A stretch of DNA of 10,655 nucleotides. It comes from Amoebophrya sp. AT5.2. Its lineage: Eukaryota; Sar; Dinophyceae; Syndiniales; Amoebophryaceae. The stretch's first letter is position 1. Every line of letters starts with the position of its first letter. The notes below the pieces were generated by a model that saw nothing but the letters and a program-made list of their open reading frames with translations, searched no databases and was not told the DNA's origin. A program made the translations under genes and the position numbers. The stretch is from NCBI GenBank assembly GCA_005223375.1, contig RXOD01006336.1, positions 1-10,655 of the forward strand, given 5' to 3'. Positions 1-9,168 of the stretch are shown here, piece after piece.

Positions 1-5
1 CCGAA

Positions 6-99
6 GGGGGCCTTCGTATAGCGCGGGGCATCGGGGATCCAGTGCGGGCGGCTCGCTTCGGCTGCGCTTCGCTGGTTTCTTTGCGCCGCGAAGGCCCCC
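6..99. repeat. 11-bp inverted repeat pair plus local hairpin
   Basis: The sequence gggggccttcg at 6-16 is the reverse complement of cgaaggccccc at 89-99, with 72 bases between the arms. The left arm also lies in a small local hairpin, with cgaagg at 2-7 pairing with ccttcg at 11-16. In such GC-rich DNA this may be chance. Confidence 0.35.
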
Positions 100-118
100 C
101 GCTGGCTTTGTGGGGCTC

Positions 119-154
119 GCTGCTCGGGGCGTTCGTTGTTTGCTGCTCGGGGCG
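119..154. repeat. 13-bp direct repeat, 23-bp period
   Basis: gctgctcggggcg occurs at 119-131 and again at 142-154. No function can be assigned. Confidence 0.5.
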
Positions 155-447
155 AGTTCGGCGACGCTTCAATGAGCGTAGCAAAAAAGAGGCGAGCAAA
201 ACAAAAACGCTCGACCTATTTTCCTCGCCTACGCCGACCATGCATCCACGTCAGCCAGAGCATCACCAGCGCAGGCGCCGGCTCGAGTCGCACGCGCAGG
301 GACCCGGGTGGCGGAGAAGGTGAGGAACTTTTTGCTTCCTTGCGGCTCTGCTCCACTGGGTGCGCCACGGTGGGCGGCTTCCCAAGCTCTCCGCCAGCCT
401 TTCGGGGCTTTGGTTGAGTGCTTCCCCATCCTCCTCCTGCTCGATTG

Positions 448-482
448 CGCGCGTTTGTCCTCTCCCCTCCGCGCGTTTGTCC
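448..482. repeat. 13-bp direct repeat cgcgcgtttgtcc
   Basis: cgcgcgtttgtcc occurs at 448-460 and 470-482, separated by nine pyrimidines (tctcccctc). The core gcgcgtttgt reappears at 1009-1018, so the word is locally over-represented in the GC-rich region. Confidence 0.5.
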
Positions 483-610
483 ATCTCAGCTCCATCATTT
501 GCCGCGGCGCCGTCCGTATTTAAATCCGTATGGCCCGCGAAGTGGATCCGGTCTGTCTTTGTCAAGTCCTTGCCCCGGCTGGAGATTCGACCGACAAAAA
601 CGCGGCGAAC

Positions 611-655
611 GCAGTAGGAAAAGTTCGCTGCTGTAGCGAGCTCGCATCCTACTGC
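611..655. repeat. Hairpin with 9-bp perfect stem and palindromic loop
   Basis: gcagtagga at 611-619 is the exact reverse complement of tcctactgc at 647-655. The 27-base loop contains a 10-bp palindrome, gcgagctcgc, at 636-645. It could be a structured RNA element, a protein-binding site or chance. No T-run follows, so it does not look like a terminator. Confidence 0.45.
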
Positions 656-1479
656 GAAAGCAGGAGGCATAGAGCGTGACGCACGTCTTGCGAATGCCGC
701 GCCGCGCCCGCCAAGTTTTTGAAGCCGGCGCACCACTGGGCGCATTGGAGAAAATTCCAAAGTAGAAAGCAGAAGGAGTGCATCAGCGTAAGTCTTCGAA
801 ATCAGGCGCGCGCCTAGACGTCAGGAAGCGCGCGGCCGCTTCAGCGCTTTTTGCTTCCGATGCTCGCGCAGGGCGGTGCTCCTTCCGACCGCTGCCCGCT
901 TGCCCCCAGCTCACGCGCGTGAGCCAGGTGCGGCAAGCCCAGCACGCCCCACCCCGCGTGCTGGCGTAACCCCAGCCATGTGCATGGGTCTCCGGGGCGT
1001 TTGCGCGCGCGCGTTTGTTTTCCGTTCGCTCCTTTCCCCCGCGACGCGCCAGGCCTGCGCTGGCGGCTGGTCTGGGTTGGTGCCAGCATTCGCGCGCGCG
1101 TTGGTCATGCCGCTCGCGCACCATCCGCGAAGGGCCGCGCGGGCGGCCTCCTGCTCGTTGGGCTGCAGCTGCTTCAGTTCTTGGAAATAGCACCGCAGAA
1201 ATTGGCTGCCTGGCCCCTTGGTTTCGAATGAGCAGGCACGCGAAAGCTAAGCAGGAGCCCCATCGCCATGCGCGCAGGCGGTGCGATTGATTCCCCGAAC
1301 GGGTCTGCAGGGCCGCCGCTGTTGCGCTGGGTGGTTGTTGTTCGTTTTGCTGTCGCGCGGTAGCGGTTTCCCTTTTTTTGTTTGTCGGCAAGTTCTTCCA
1401 CCCTTTTAGGCCTCACGTCGTCATCCCATCAAATTACGCCCCTCCAGGTCAGCCTTGCGCCCGCGCGCTCCGGATTCGA

Positions 1480-2317
1480 TAAGCAGGAGCAGACGCACAT
1501 CCAGGAAGGACGAGGAGGCGCAAACAGCTTAGACTGAAGATTCTCGTGCGGGGTGGGGCGCTCAGACGAAAGTAGTACGCAAGTACGTATGAGTGAAGAC
1601 GAACTGCTGTGGCGCAGCGTTATGAAAGTCAGTAGTGTTTACATCAGCACCATAATGAACAGTAACGGGTACGAAGTCGGACGTAGAAGTAGAGCCAGAA
1701 GTGCCGGCTCGATACAGTTACATCTGCAGAAGACTAACACTTTGGTAGTGAAACAAGAGCAACAACTACAAGGTTTGCAAAGAAATCAGACAGTCGACAC
1801 ATACTAGAGAAACTGGCAGACACCAGAAAGGCAGCGCTTTTCCGACGTTCCAGCGCAGCGTGGCACTTGATGAACTACCCAATCGCCACGCGGGAGCGTT
1901 TGGTGTTCGACGAAGATGAAGAGACGCGTGGCTCGGTAGCTAGCGGCTGCAGCTGGCAAGATAGCACCAGGTCGAGCGAGAGAGTACTTTTCGTTTCCGC
2001 GATCGCGGTAGAAAGCGAAGGAGGGCTGCTAAAGCTTGGTGCATTGAATAGAACAGACACAAGGGCGATGATAAGTATGTGGCTTTGATGCAGTCTGTCC
2101 GCAGCGGTAGCGTTGTTTTCAAGATGAACGCGAAGAGCAAGAGCTGGGCTTCGCCTCAGCATGAGTTCCATCCCCGACGTGAGTCTGAATATGAATTGCT
2201 CGCAAACCATAGAAGAAAGCGCAGCTATTTACTTAGCGACTTAGGTCACTGTAGCTAGTTCTACGTAGGTACAACTACACCTCGACCTCGTCGAAGAGCC
2301 ACCACATCGTGATAAAG
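1480..2317. other. Upstream region of the large gene; no supported gene
   Basis: Base composition is more even than in the preceding region. Short plus-strand frames occur at 1589-1807 (ATG start, 72 residues) and 1870-2088 (ATG start, 72 residues). A minus-strand ATG frame covers 1875-2210 (111 residues). None shows a recognisable motif or a convincing exon border, and the last two overlap on opposite strands. The region probably holds the promoter and 5' untranslated region of the gene starting at 2318. I see no obvious TATA box. Small exons of an upstream or 5'-extended gene cannot be excluded. Confidence 0.4.
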
Positions 2318-5300
2318 ATGTCGCTCAGCACGCTCAGCAAAAGCACCGCCGCGCACCGGCCGCAGCCTCCGCAAGGCGTGACGACAGTGCGGCAGCTGTT
2401 GGACTGGGCTAACGAACAGAAGCGCCCCCCTCCGGCTAAAGCGCTTCCCCATGTGGCCCTGAAGTACGTGCTGGAGGATGGTACAACCCTGCCGGTGGAG
2501 GAACTCGGTGTGATGGATCCGGGGCAGAGCGAAGATTTCGCCGCAAACGTCGTCCTCGCAGGAGCAGCGATCAAGCAGGAGGACTCGCCGCGCATGAGTA
2601 AGAAGGACAAGGTGGACAAGGCGAAATTTTTAATCGAGGTGGCGGGAGGGCCGCGCAAGCATCATGAGGCCTCGGTGGCGCTCGCCACAAGTAACGCCAT
2701 CAAGGAGGCAATGCAGCTCCGCCAGCTCAGTCTCTACGACCGTACTTAAATTGTTGACTGTGTGGAGTACTAGCATTATCATTAGATAGAGCCTTGTTGA
2801 AAATTGAACGAAGATCACGACCATATACTCTGTGTTGACAACTCCATCTAGGGCGGGGCCGCAACGGCGGCACACAAGACCAGGTCCAGGTCTACGCTTT
2901 GTATACGCGTTGACAACGCAGTCTGTATCTGTATGACCACACGCACAGCGATCTGCCTCGAGATTCTCTCGCAGAGTTACGTGAACCATTGGTACAAGAA
3001 ATTCGAGGACGCGCTGCAAAACCGGAAAATCACGACGGAAAAACAAATCAGAACGCTCCGGGTAAGTGTAGCGCCAAACTTTGGCAGTCTACATACACCG
3101 ACAGAATGAATACTTTTTTGACTTTCGAACACAATCAACAATCAGTAGATACTTGTCGTAAGGTGTGTGTGCCAGTACCTGCTGCTGCAGGTGAGCTTGA
3201 TGACATTTGTTTTTCACCAGGCGCCCGCCATGCGTGTGGTGCAGAACGCAGCGTCGCTCGTGACTACCATCCCAATCATGCTGCGAGTGATTGCCCTCGT
3301 CGATACGTACCCGATGCGCGACAACCTGTTTTTTCTGTACGTGCTGATGAATATGGTGGCAACGATCGTCGCGCAGCTCCTCAAACTCACCAAGGGCAGC
3401 GATTACTGGGAAAAAAGACAAGTACTAGTTTTTTTAATTGACATTAAGTCATGTGATGCTGATGATACTGATGCATAGCTAGCGAAGAATCCTACTCCAG
3501 AGTTGATCTCGACGCTATCTCTGTTTTTCCTGCTGGTGCGCATGAGTCTAGCCGTATCGTTGTCGTTGTTGGTATTGTGGGCGCCACGTGAGCTGCGCCG
3601 GCTAGCTGCGGCTGCGCCACGTGAGCTGCGCCGGCGCCACGCTAGCTGCGCCCCTTCTTATTCTAAAACGCGTGCTGCGCAGGTACTCCTCCACCTTCCT
3701 GCTGCCTTTATGGATTTCCCGCACGTGCGCGAGGTCGTGGCTCTCAACACAGAGATAAAGGACGTCGAAAAGGCATTCACGTTTTGGGTAAGCCTAAATC
3801 CTGGCGATGCCGGTATCTGGTTCGCGTACACGATACGCACCCAGGTTCAGAGTGCCATTTTCGACTACAGGACGAAACAGGTCACGGGCGGGGACGACAA
3901 AGAAAACAAAAACGCAGCCGCAGGTTTGTCAATAAGTTAAAACTCAATAAATTAAAATCATTCGCATGCGTTCGAGGCTCCGCTCGGTGCAGGACCTAAT
4001 TCAGAATAAGTAAGCAATGATAAGTATTTCCATGCGAATCTTTCCCAGGTGCCAGCGCGTCCAGCAACGTGCTAGCGATCCAGGACGACGACGACGACGG
4101 CGCCTCCGTTAGCTCGATGATGACGACGGCGACAGGGACAGGGAAGGGGGCGAAGGCGAAGAACAAGGCAAAAAGTATGAAGACCGCCACCGCGAAAGCT
4201 GCCACGGGAAAGCAAAACGAGAGCGACAACAACAAGCGGCAGCTGGCGCAACGGTCGCCAAACGGAAACCAGGACGACCCGGGCGACAAATTTCTGAAGT
4301 AATATCAATTTATCCATTGCAACTTCGTCGGCAGTTTATCTTTTCGTGGTCCAGGCATAGTGTCTACTAGTCTGGCTTGATAGAGTGATCACGATAATGC
4401 CTGCTAGTATGGGATCATAATAGTGGTTGCTAGTGAAAAACGCCTATGACTTTGTGTAGGAGTCGCTGCGGGGATGGAGTGATGAACTTCTAAACTCAGG
4501 GCCACGTGCGACAATAAGAAGGAGAACACCGTGCTGTCGCTGCTGCCGTTCGTGGATGGAAAGCCGACGAAGTACTCGCTCGCCGAGGAAGGAACCGAGA
4601 AAGAGAATCTGAGGTACTAGAATGTAGTTTGCTCCATCGTTCTGTTCCTTGTCCCGATCACAGAACGATTGCGGAATCGAAATGACCAAAAGACACTCTC
4701 GCACCTACCACAACAGCAACGCGGCCAAGCATTTGAGGTGCTTGCGGACAATCAAGGAGGACGAGGAAGAGCAGGCGGAGAAAGCGCTGGCAAGCACGGA
4801 GGGACTAGAAGTCAAGCCGTCGTTCTTCGAGCAGTACGCGCGCACCGACAAGGGAAAGATGATGATGGAGCTCAAGGAGGTAGTACTACTTAGCATACTT
4901 TTGAGTTTGGCGATAGATAGTTCAAAACTTGGCCCGGATCCTTGCGCGGATGTGGAAACTAAACTTCCTTTTCGTTGCGCCGATGGATCGCTTGTGGCCG
5001 CTGAGTGGCGGTCACAGACGATTCATTTTGCCACGTCAAGGCTTTATTCCTTTTGCTTGCGCCGTTGCTTGAGAAGTTCGCCACTTGGCTGGAAAAATGA
5101 CATCTCATTTCTTAAAAAGCAGGTAGATTTAAACGCAAAGCAGCACCATCACCGAAGTAAAAGAGCTATGTTGTATTTTCATTTTTTCGACATCTTCATG
5201 TCACAGCAGCCCTCCAATCCTCCTCTTATTCCTCAATCCTCTTCATACTTCGTTACCACAGCCGCTGCGGCAGCTCGCGGAGTCGCACACTGACAACGTC

Positions 5301-6819
5301 GCGGCGGAGGCGTTCAAGACGCTGTACGACGCGTGGGTGAAGTCCGACAAGCAGCACGAGCTGAAGCTGTCGACGGTGGTGGCGAACTCGGCGGACGCGA
5401 TCAGAACCTCCATCACGAACCGGAGCGTCCTTTTTTTTTTGCTCCTGGTCTTTCCAGGAATGGACCTGTTACAAATCTTATCGCGCGACCTAGCGGTTTT
5501 CGTGATATTCGGGCTACCGATGGAGCAAATCCTCTCCATGCAAACGATCCTGCGCGACGCATTGTTTCGCGTTTCCTCCGGAACCGGCCTCAGGGGCGAC
5601 TTGCTCAACATGGTGATCATCAAGAGCCAAAAGGTGCCGGGGCTGAACCATATGATGGACCAGGTGTGCGGGAAGGCGCAGGGGATGGAAAAAGTTCGCA
5701 AGAATTTCCAGGAGCTGCTGCGAATTCCGCAGACGGTACAGCTACTACTATCCGCGATTGACAGAACACAAGTCGCGTCTTCGTTCGCAAAAATAGATAT
5801 TATGATCTACCATCGGCGCAGATGTTATTTATTGTGCCAATTACAATAATAATTCAGTACCACCACATGCCGGTCACGGATCGGCCGCAGTACGTGAACG
5901 CAGCCTACCAAGCGGTCAAGGCAATTTCGGAAGGCACGTACAGTGCCACCCTGCACCACGACGTAGGCGTCATATACTACTGCGCCTGCTATTGCGTCAC
6001 GCTCTTCCAGCTGCTGTGGGGCTTGCGCAGCTTGCGCGCGAAGAAGCGAGCGGACACCGCGAAGGACGTACTTATGTTTAGTTTTTTACTTATCTTAGCC
6101 TCCAGGCGAGTTTGATGTCGAAGCAGCCTTTTCTTTCTTTCTTTCGTCAGTCTTAGTTTATTTTTTTCCGTATGAATTCAAAATCAAAACTACAGGTTTC
6201 CTACGAGAAAGTTTCCGCCGAGGAAAGCTCAATCCGGTCCTTCCGCCAGAACTTGGAGACCGCCAGCGCCGCGAAGAAGTTGGAGGCCGCAATCGCAAAA
6301 ATGAAGCGCGACGGGCTCTCCAAGGCCGAAATCGCCCTCAAAAAACAAAACCTGGACTTCAAAACCCCCTTGGGGGAGGACGCTTTGGAAGTGTTCGACC
6401 TCGCTCTGACCAAGCTGCCTGAGGAGATCCAGCGGTATGGTCCGCTGGCCGCCGTCCTGCTCGACGCGATTGAATTTCCGTCTTACAACTCTTTGGTCAA
6501 GAAACCAACATACGGCAGCACGCCTTACTGCCTGGGCGCAAAGGGTCAGTGGCAAATGAACAAGATCGAAACCATCGTGAAATCTTCGAAAAAGCCGGAG
6601 GAAAAAAAAGCGGAACTCCAAGCCATCTACAACGACCTGGACAATTGGGGCCGCGAGTTGGCCGAAAACGAGGGCGACGAAGGGCTGACGGAGATGGAGC
6701 ACGAGCAAGTCGACGACGCGGAGCCAGAGGACGAACTCGCCCAGGACGAGTTCGCAGAGGAGGTCACCTTCGGATCGCTCGACAAGTGGGTGGGTTCGGT
6801 GTTCAAGAAAGCGATGTAA
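2318..6819 (+). CDS. Multi-exon gene for a ~990-residue polytopic membrane protein, family unknown
   Basis: Reconstructed as a join of 2318-2741, 2949-3061, 3149-3421, 3479-3571, 3683-3923, 4049-4298, 4500-4613, 4717-4879, 5262-5735, 5858-6067 and 6196-6819. All ten introns (57-382 nt) are GT-AG and all junction phases agree, giving 992 residues. The start is MSLSTLSK, with A at -3. Residues 1-180 are soluble and basic. Hydrophobic stretches lie near 185-202, 213-230, 238-258, 279-310, 613-643 and 751-771. Residues 382-503 are Asp-, Lys- and Ala-rich low complexity. Residues 786-992 are soluble with an acidic tail ending in SVFKKAM. The fold suggests an integral membrane protein, perhaps a channel, transporter or scaffold, but I recognise no family signature. 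Uncertain points: exon 3 could start at 3221, 3572-3682 could be exonic, exon 8 could run to 5121 or start at 4691, and exon 2 could start at 2926. Confidence 0.75.
2742..2948 (+). other. Intron 1 of the large gene (gtactt...cacag)
   Basis: The upstream exon ends LSLYD plus one base, and translation otherwise stops a few bases later at TAA. The exon beginning CG-ATC-TGC-CTC restores the frame as ...LYD-P-ICLEILSQ. An alternative acceptor after acgcag at 2925 also keeps the frame and would add eight codons. Confidence 0.65.
3191..3220 (+). other. 30-nt intron-like segment inside exon 3
   Basis: The segment begins gtgagc directly after CAG and ends tttttcaccag before G, with the purine/pyrimidine layout of an intron. 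It contains ttgatgac, a plausible branch-point-like word. It is a multiple of three without a stop codon, so translation through it (VSLMTFVFHQ) is equally possible and would extend a hydrophobic helix. I cannot decide which is right. Confidence 0.35.
3422..3478 (+). other. Intron 3 of the large gene (gtacta...catag), 57 nt
   Basis: The exon ending YWEKRQ runs into a TAG at 3476-3478 if read through. Splicing CAA to CTA-GCG-AAG joins it to LAKNPTPELISTLSLFF in phase 0. The alternative nearby AG dinucleotides give the wrong phase. Confidence 0.6.
3572..3682 (+). other. Putative 111-nt in-frame intron carrying a tandem repeat
   Basis: It begins gtattg in phase 0 and ends ctgcgcag before GTA-CTC. 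Because it is 37 codons long and open, it may instead be exonic. Removing it joins a hydrophobic run (SLSLL to VLLHLPAAF). Keeping it inserts an Ala/Arg/Leu-rich repetitive peptide. The repeat content argues for an intron. Confidence 0.45.
3581..3635 (+). repeat. 22-bp perfect direct repeat, 33-bp period
   Basis: A 22-base unit beginning gcgccacgtgagctgcgc occurs at 3581-3602 and identically at 3614-3635. It contains the palindrome cacgtg. A partial third copy, gcgccacgctagctgcgcc, follows at about 3634-3652. The units are GC-rich, unlike the other introns of this gene. Confidence 0.8.
4082..4100 (+). repeat. GAC trinucleotide run in coding sequence
   Basis: Five consecutive aspartate codons followed by Gly open the charged, low-complexity middle segment of the large protein (near residue 393). 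Further short repeats (gacagggacaggga and Lys/Ala codons) follow, making this exon a probable disordered linker. Confidence 0.6.
4880..5261 (+). other. Largest intron of the big gene; first 242 nt open in frame
   Basis: The donor gag-gtagta at 4880 and the acceptor ccacag at 5261 join MMMELKE to PLRQLAESHTDN in phase 0. A second phase-0 donor, aagcag-gtagat at 5122, follows 242 nt of sequence that continues the exon frame without a stop. Exon 8 could therefore extend to 5121 and add about 80 residues. The added segment uses more T-ending codons than its neighbours, which favours intron. Another acceptor, gcggcag at 5273, also keeps the frame. Confidence 0.5.
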
Positions 6820-7500
6820 TTTTGAGTCGAAGGATACAGCGCGAACCATGATCGCGATCGCGTTCCCTTTACGGGGTCGTCGATCGATGGACAGTTCCGC
6901 TACCGCCCCAGAGGCGATTGTAAGCGAAAACAGCCCTGCTTTTTGATATCTTAAAAGCTAGAGTCTCCAGCGAAGACTTCGAACGGGCAACTACTCATTG
7001 TTATTCTTCTTTCGTGAAAATTATTCGCAGGTCTGATCAGAAAGCTTGCTTCTATCATTGTTTGATTGATCAACTTTCCTCCGACTCCAGCATTCGCAAT
7101 CGAGCGATTTGCTGGTCTGCCTAACCGAAATCGCCACTTACGAATACGAAACAGATCGATTGATGCCTTACCTGATGGCTTCGAGCCGATAGTTCTAGCT
7201 ACAGCAATGATTTTGAGGCTTGCGTGAAGATTTAGTGTTACCTAACTAGTAGTTAATCACTTCGACTTGTCTATCGAGCACGAGGCTACTCTAAGTGTTA
7301 GTAATCGCCATGCGTATGATTCGTTAGTACTTCGAATGAGTTATTTGTCGACTGCGAAAAACTAGCTACCAAGAGCAACACCACGCACAAGGAGTGAGAA
7401 CGTCCAAAACAGTAGGTATTCCGAGTTCACTCGTGGTCTTCTACGATTTCAGTGCTGACGCAGGTAACTTCGACGCGGTCGCTACGTCAGAAAGAACCCC
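6820..7500. other. 3' flank of the large gene, no gene seen
   Basis: The region follows the TAA of the large gene. It has stop codons in every frame at short spacing and no repeat larger than a 10-bp palindrome (gatcgcgatc near 6850). It probably includes the 3' untranslated region. I see no clear AATAAA polyadenylation signal. Confidence 0.5.
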
Positions 7501-8490
7501 GGCGCGAAGTCCAAACTTTAACTACAGACACAAACGAAGTGAACAGGAGAAGTGAGCAGAAGTATTAATATCTTTGGATTCATATTTAGATTTATTTCTT
7601 CCGATGTCATGATGTGGGCACGCCCATCAATCAATGCGCCAGTGTACGGCTGCAACCGATATGGTAGCAGATACGAGGTTCTAAAACGGTGCGCATCAAG
7701 ATTCTGTGTCCGCGCTCGCGGGCGCAGAAAGGCTTGTCCACCGCCCGGCTCTAAGCAAGAATTGATCTCTGGATGATATTTGCACACACAAACTGACTCT
7801 GATGCGGACCTTCAACATGCAACGCCACTCGTTTACGGCAGCGAAAGCATCGAACTGTACCAATCAATCACATCTCCGTGGTCACCAATCGCGCACAGTC
7901 TGCCGGCACTACAGTATGGAGCTCGATGGTGCTCGTGCTGGAAAATCCACTGTCTCGGATGAGGACCAGGTCGTGCGCGTCATGTGGTGGCTCTCGATCT
8001 TTGGTTCGCGATGCGTCAACACGTGCGAAACGGCGTCGACTACTTCTAGTTCACGACTTGCAAACGAAAGAACAAAACCGTAAATGCTAATGCTGATCCT
8101 TCCGTAAATGCTTTGCTCCTGAAGTTAAGCTCCGAAAAAATGCATTTCCTGCGGAGCCTCATCTGCAGAACGGGCACACTTCGATCGCTTTTCGTTTCGA
8201 CGATGTGTAAACACATTCGGTGCTCATCGCTGGTGCGCGTGTGGCAGCCTTGGCCACGTCGTGTCTTTGAGTTCCATCGTGCGTGCTATGAGTTTGACTC
8301 GTCGCGATCCCGCTTGTCTCCGTACCCAAAGGCTTAGGATAGTTATTCACGAAGCATTCTAGTGTAGCAATTACGTCGCTAAGCTTTAGCCTTAATCATT
8401 AGCGGGGGGGCGCGCATCCTCGAAGAAAACAACGCGCAGGATAGGAGTCGCACCATTTTAGTTGTTCGGCATATATTTACTTTTGATTCG
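7501..8490. other. Intergenic stretch with short doubtful frames only
   Basis: ATG-started or near-ATG plus-strand frames of 60-93 residues lie at 7552-7776, 7802-8083 and 8113-8337, and a minus-strand one at 7518-7787. Their translations have no recognisable motif and heterogeneous composition, and no exon borders connect them. The word ccgtaaatgct is repeated near 8080 and 8104. I treat this as noncoding, though an unrecognised exon is possible. Confidence 0.4.
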
Positions 8491-9168
8491 ATGCATTTTC
8501 TTACCGCCTCTGCATACCTCAAAATCAACAAATTCCGCGGCGCTTTTCAAAGCCAATTCGACTCCTTATTTTTCTCGTAAAATCTAATACCCCCGCGTAT
8601 TTGGAGTCATATTTCGGCCATGTTTTGAGATGGTGTGTTAGCATCCTGGTTCTTTCTAAGGAGCGCGGGGAGAGGGTAGAAATACCGAAATTTCTCGAGA
8701 AAAAAGACCCGGATGGTGAAGCCGCGGGGGAGGAGGGCGGTGAAGGTGCCGCCGCGCCAGGGACCGGTGGTGGAGGGGAGCCGGCTACAGATGCTGCTGC
8801 AGGCGAGAGTGCTGCTCCAGCTGCCCGACCGCCGGTGGAAGAGGCCTGATCACATGCGACTTCGCAAGGGCAGGGTTACACGTACAGTGGCGGGGAATTC
8901 ATTGAAAACAAAAAGCGCGAGTTTTCCATGGGTATGGCTCACAGATGAAACCGAAGCAGGTAGAATACATTCGCATTCCCATTCGATTCGCCGAGGAAGA
9001 CGAAGGGGTGGTTTTCAATCATGTGCTTGTGCCGGAGCTGATAAGGATGAAAACCGGCGCAACGACGCGCACTACCACGCGCCGGCCGCGAAATATTCTT
9101 CGTCGTCGGCGTCGAGCCAGAGACGCCAGCAGAGGGACGGCGTCGATTTTAGCTTTCGAAAGCTCTAG
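8491..9168 (+). CDS. Tentative small multi-exon gene, function unknown
   Basis: The best phase-consistent model is 8491-8576, 8642-8834, 8945-9007 and 9046-9168 (introns of 65, 110 and 38 nt, all GT-AG). It gives about 154 residues: a short N-terminus (MHFLTASAYLKINKFRG), a basic stretch (SKERGERVEIPKFLEKK), a low-complexity Gly/Ala/Glu/Pro segment, then MKPKQVEYIRIPIRFAEEDEG and a Ser/Gln/Arg-rich tail ending DFSFRKL. No family is recognised. The model is weak. The frame starting at 8945 is also open without the last intron to a stop at 9256, and another frame is open from 8713 to 9168. A peptide in the proposed 110-nt intron (GYTYSGGEFIENKKREF) also looks protein-like, so the exon structure may be wrong or the locus decayed. 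Confidence 0.35.

Larger units (their letters stand above)
1..1480. other. GC-rich region without a supportable gene
   Basis: This stretch is visibly richer in G and C than the rest of the window and is full of CG-containing words such as gcgcg and gcttcg. Several open frames exist on both strands, the longest on the minus strand at 783-1391 (202 codons) and 263-760 (165 codons). Their translations are dominated by Ala, Arg, Gly, Pro and Ser with no recognisable domain, as expected of chance frames in GC-rich DNA. I found no tRNA-like box pair or rRNA signature. The short repeats and hairpins listed separately are the only structure I can point to. It could be an intergenic or 5' regulatory region, a decayed element, or untranslated sequence of a gene outside the window. 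Confidence 0.5.

Noticed and set aside
263..760. Minus-strand open frame of 165 codons
   Set aside because: Same GC-rich context, no recognisable motif, and several competing frames over the same bases.
1220..1240. Possible tRNA B-box-like word (ggtttcgaatgag)
   Set aside because: No matching A box, anticodon arm or acceptor stem could be found at the right distances.
783..1391. Minus-strand open frame of 202 codons with ATG start
   Set aside because: It lies in strongly GC-rich DNA where long chance frames are expected. The translation is Ala/Arg/Gln/Gly-rich without any domain, and overlapping frames on the other strand are also open.
1875..2210. Minus-strand ATG frame of 111 codons
   Set aside because: No motif, Ser/Leu-rich translation, overlapped by a plus-strand frame, and no supporting signals.
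4614..4690. Alternative shorter intron ending at ccaaaag
   Set aside because: It also preserves the frame, but the acceptor at 4716 (ctctcgcacctaccacaacag) has a much better pyrimidine context, so I used that one.
5427..5457. 31-nt GT...AG segment with a run of ten T in exon 9 (gtcctttttt...ctttccag)
   Set aside because: It resembles an intron, but removing it shifts the frame and meets a TAG soon after, while reading through gives a hydrophobic helix in the correct frame. I keep it as exon.
6229..6849. Minus-strand frame of 206 codons opposite the last exon of the large gene
   Set aside because: It mirrors a well-supported plus-strand exon. The Leu/Val/Phe/Arg-rich content is what antisense translation of Glu/Lys-rich codons produces.
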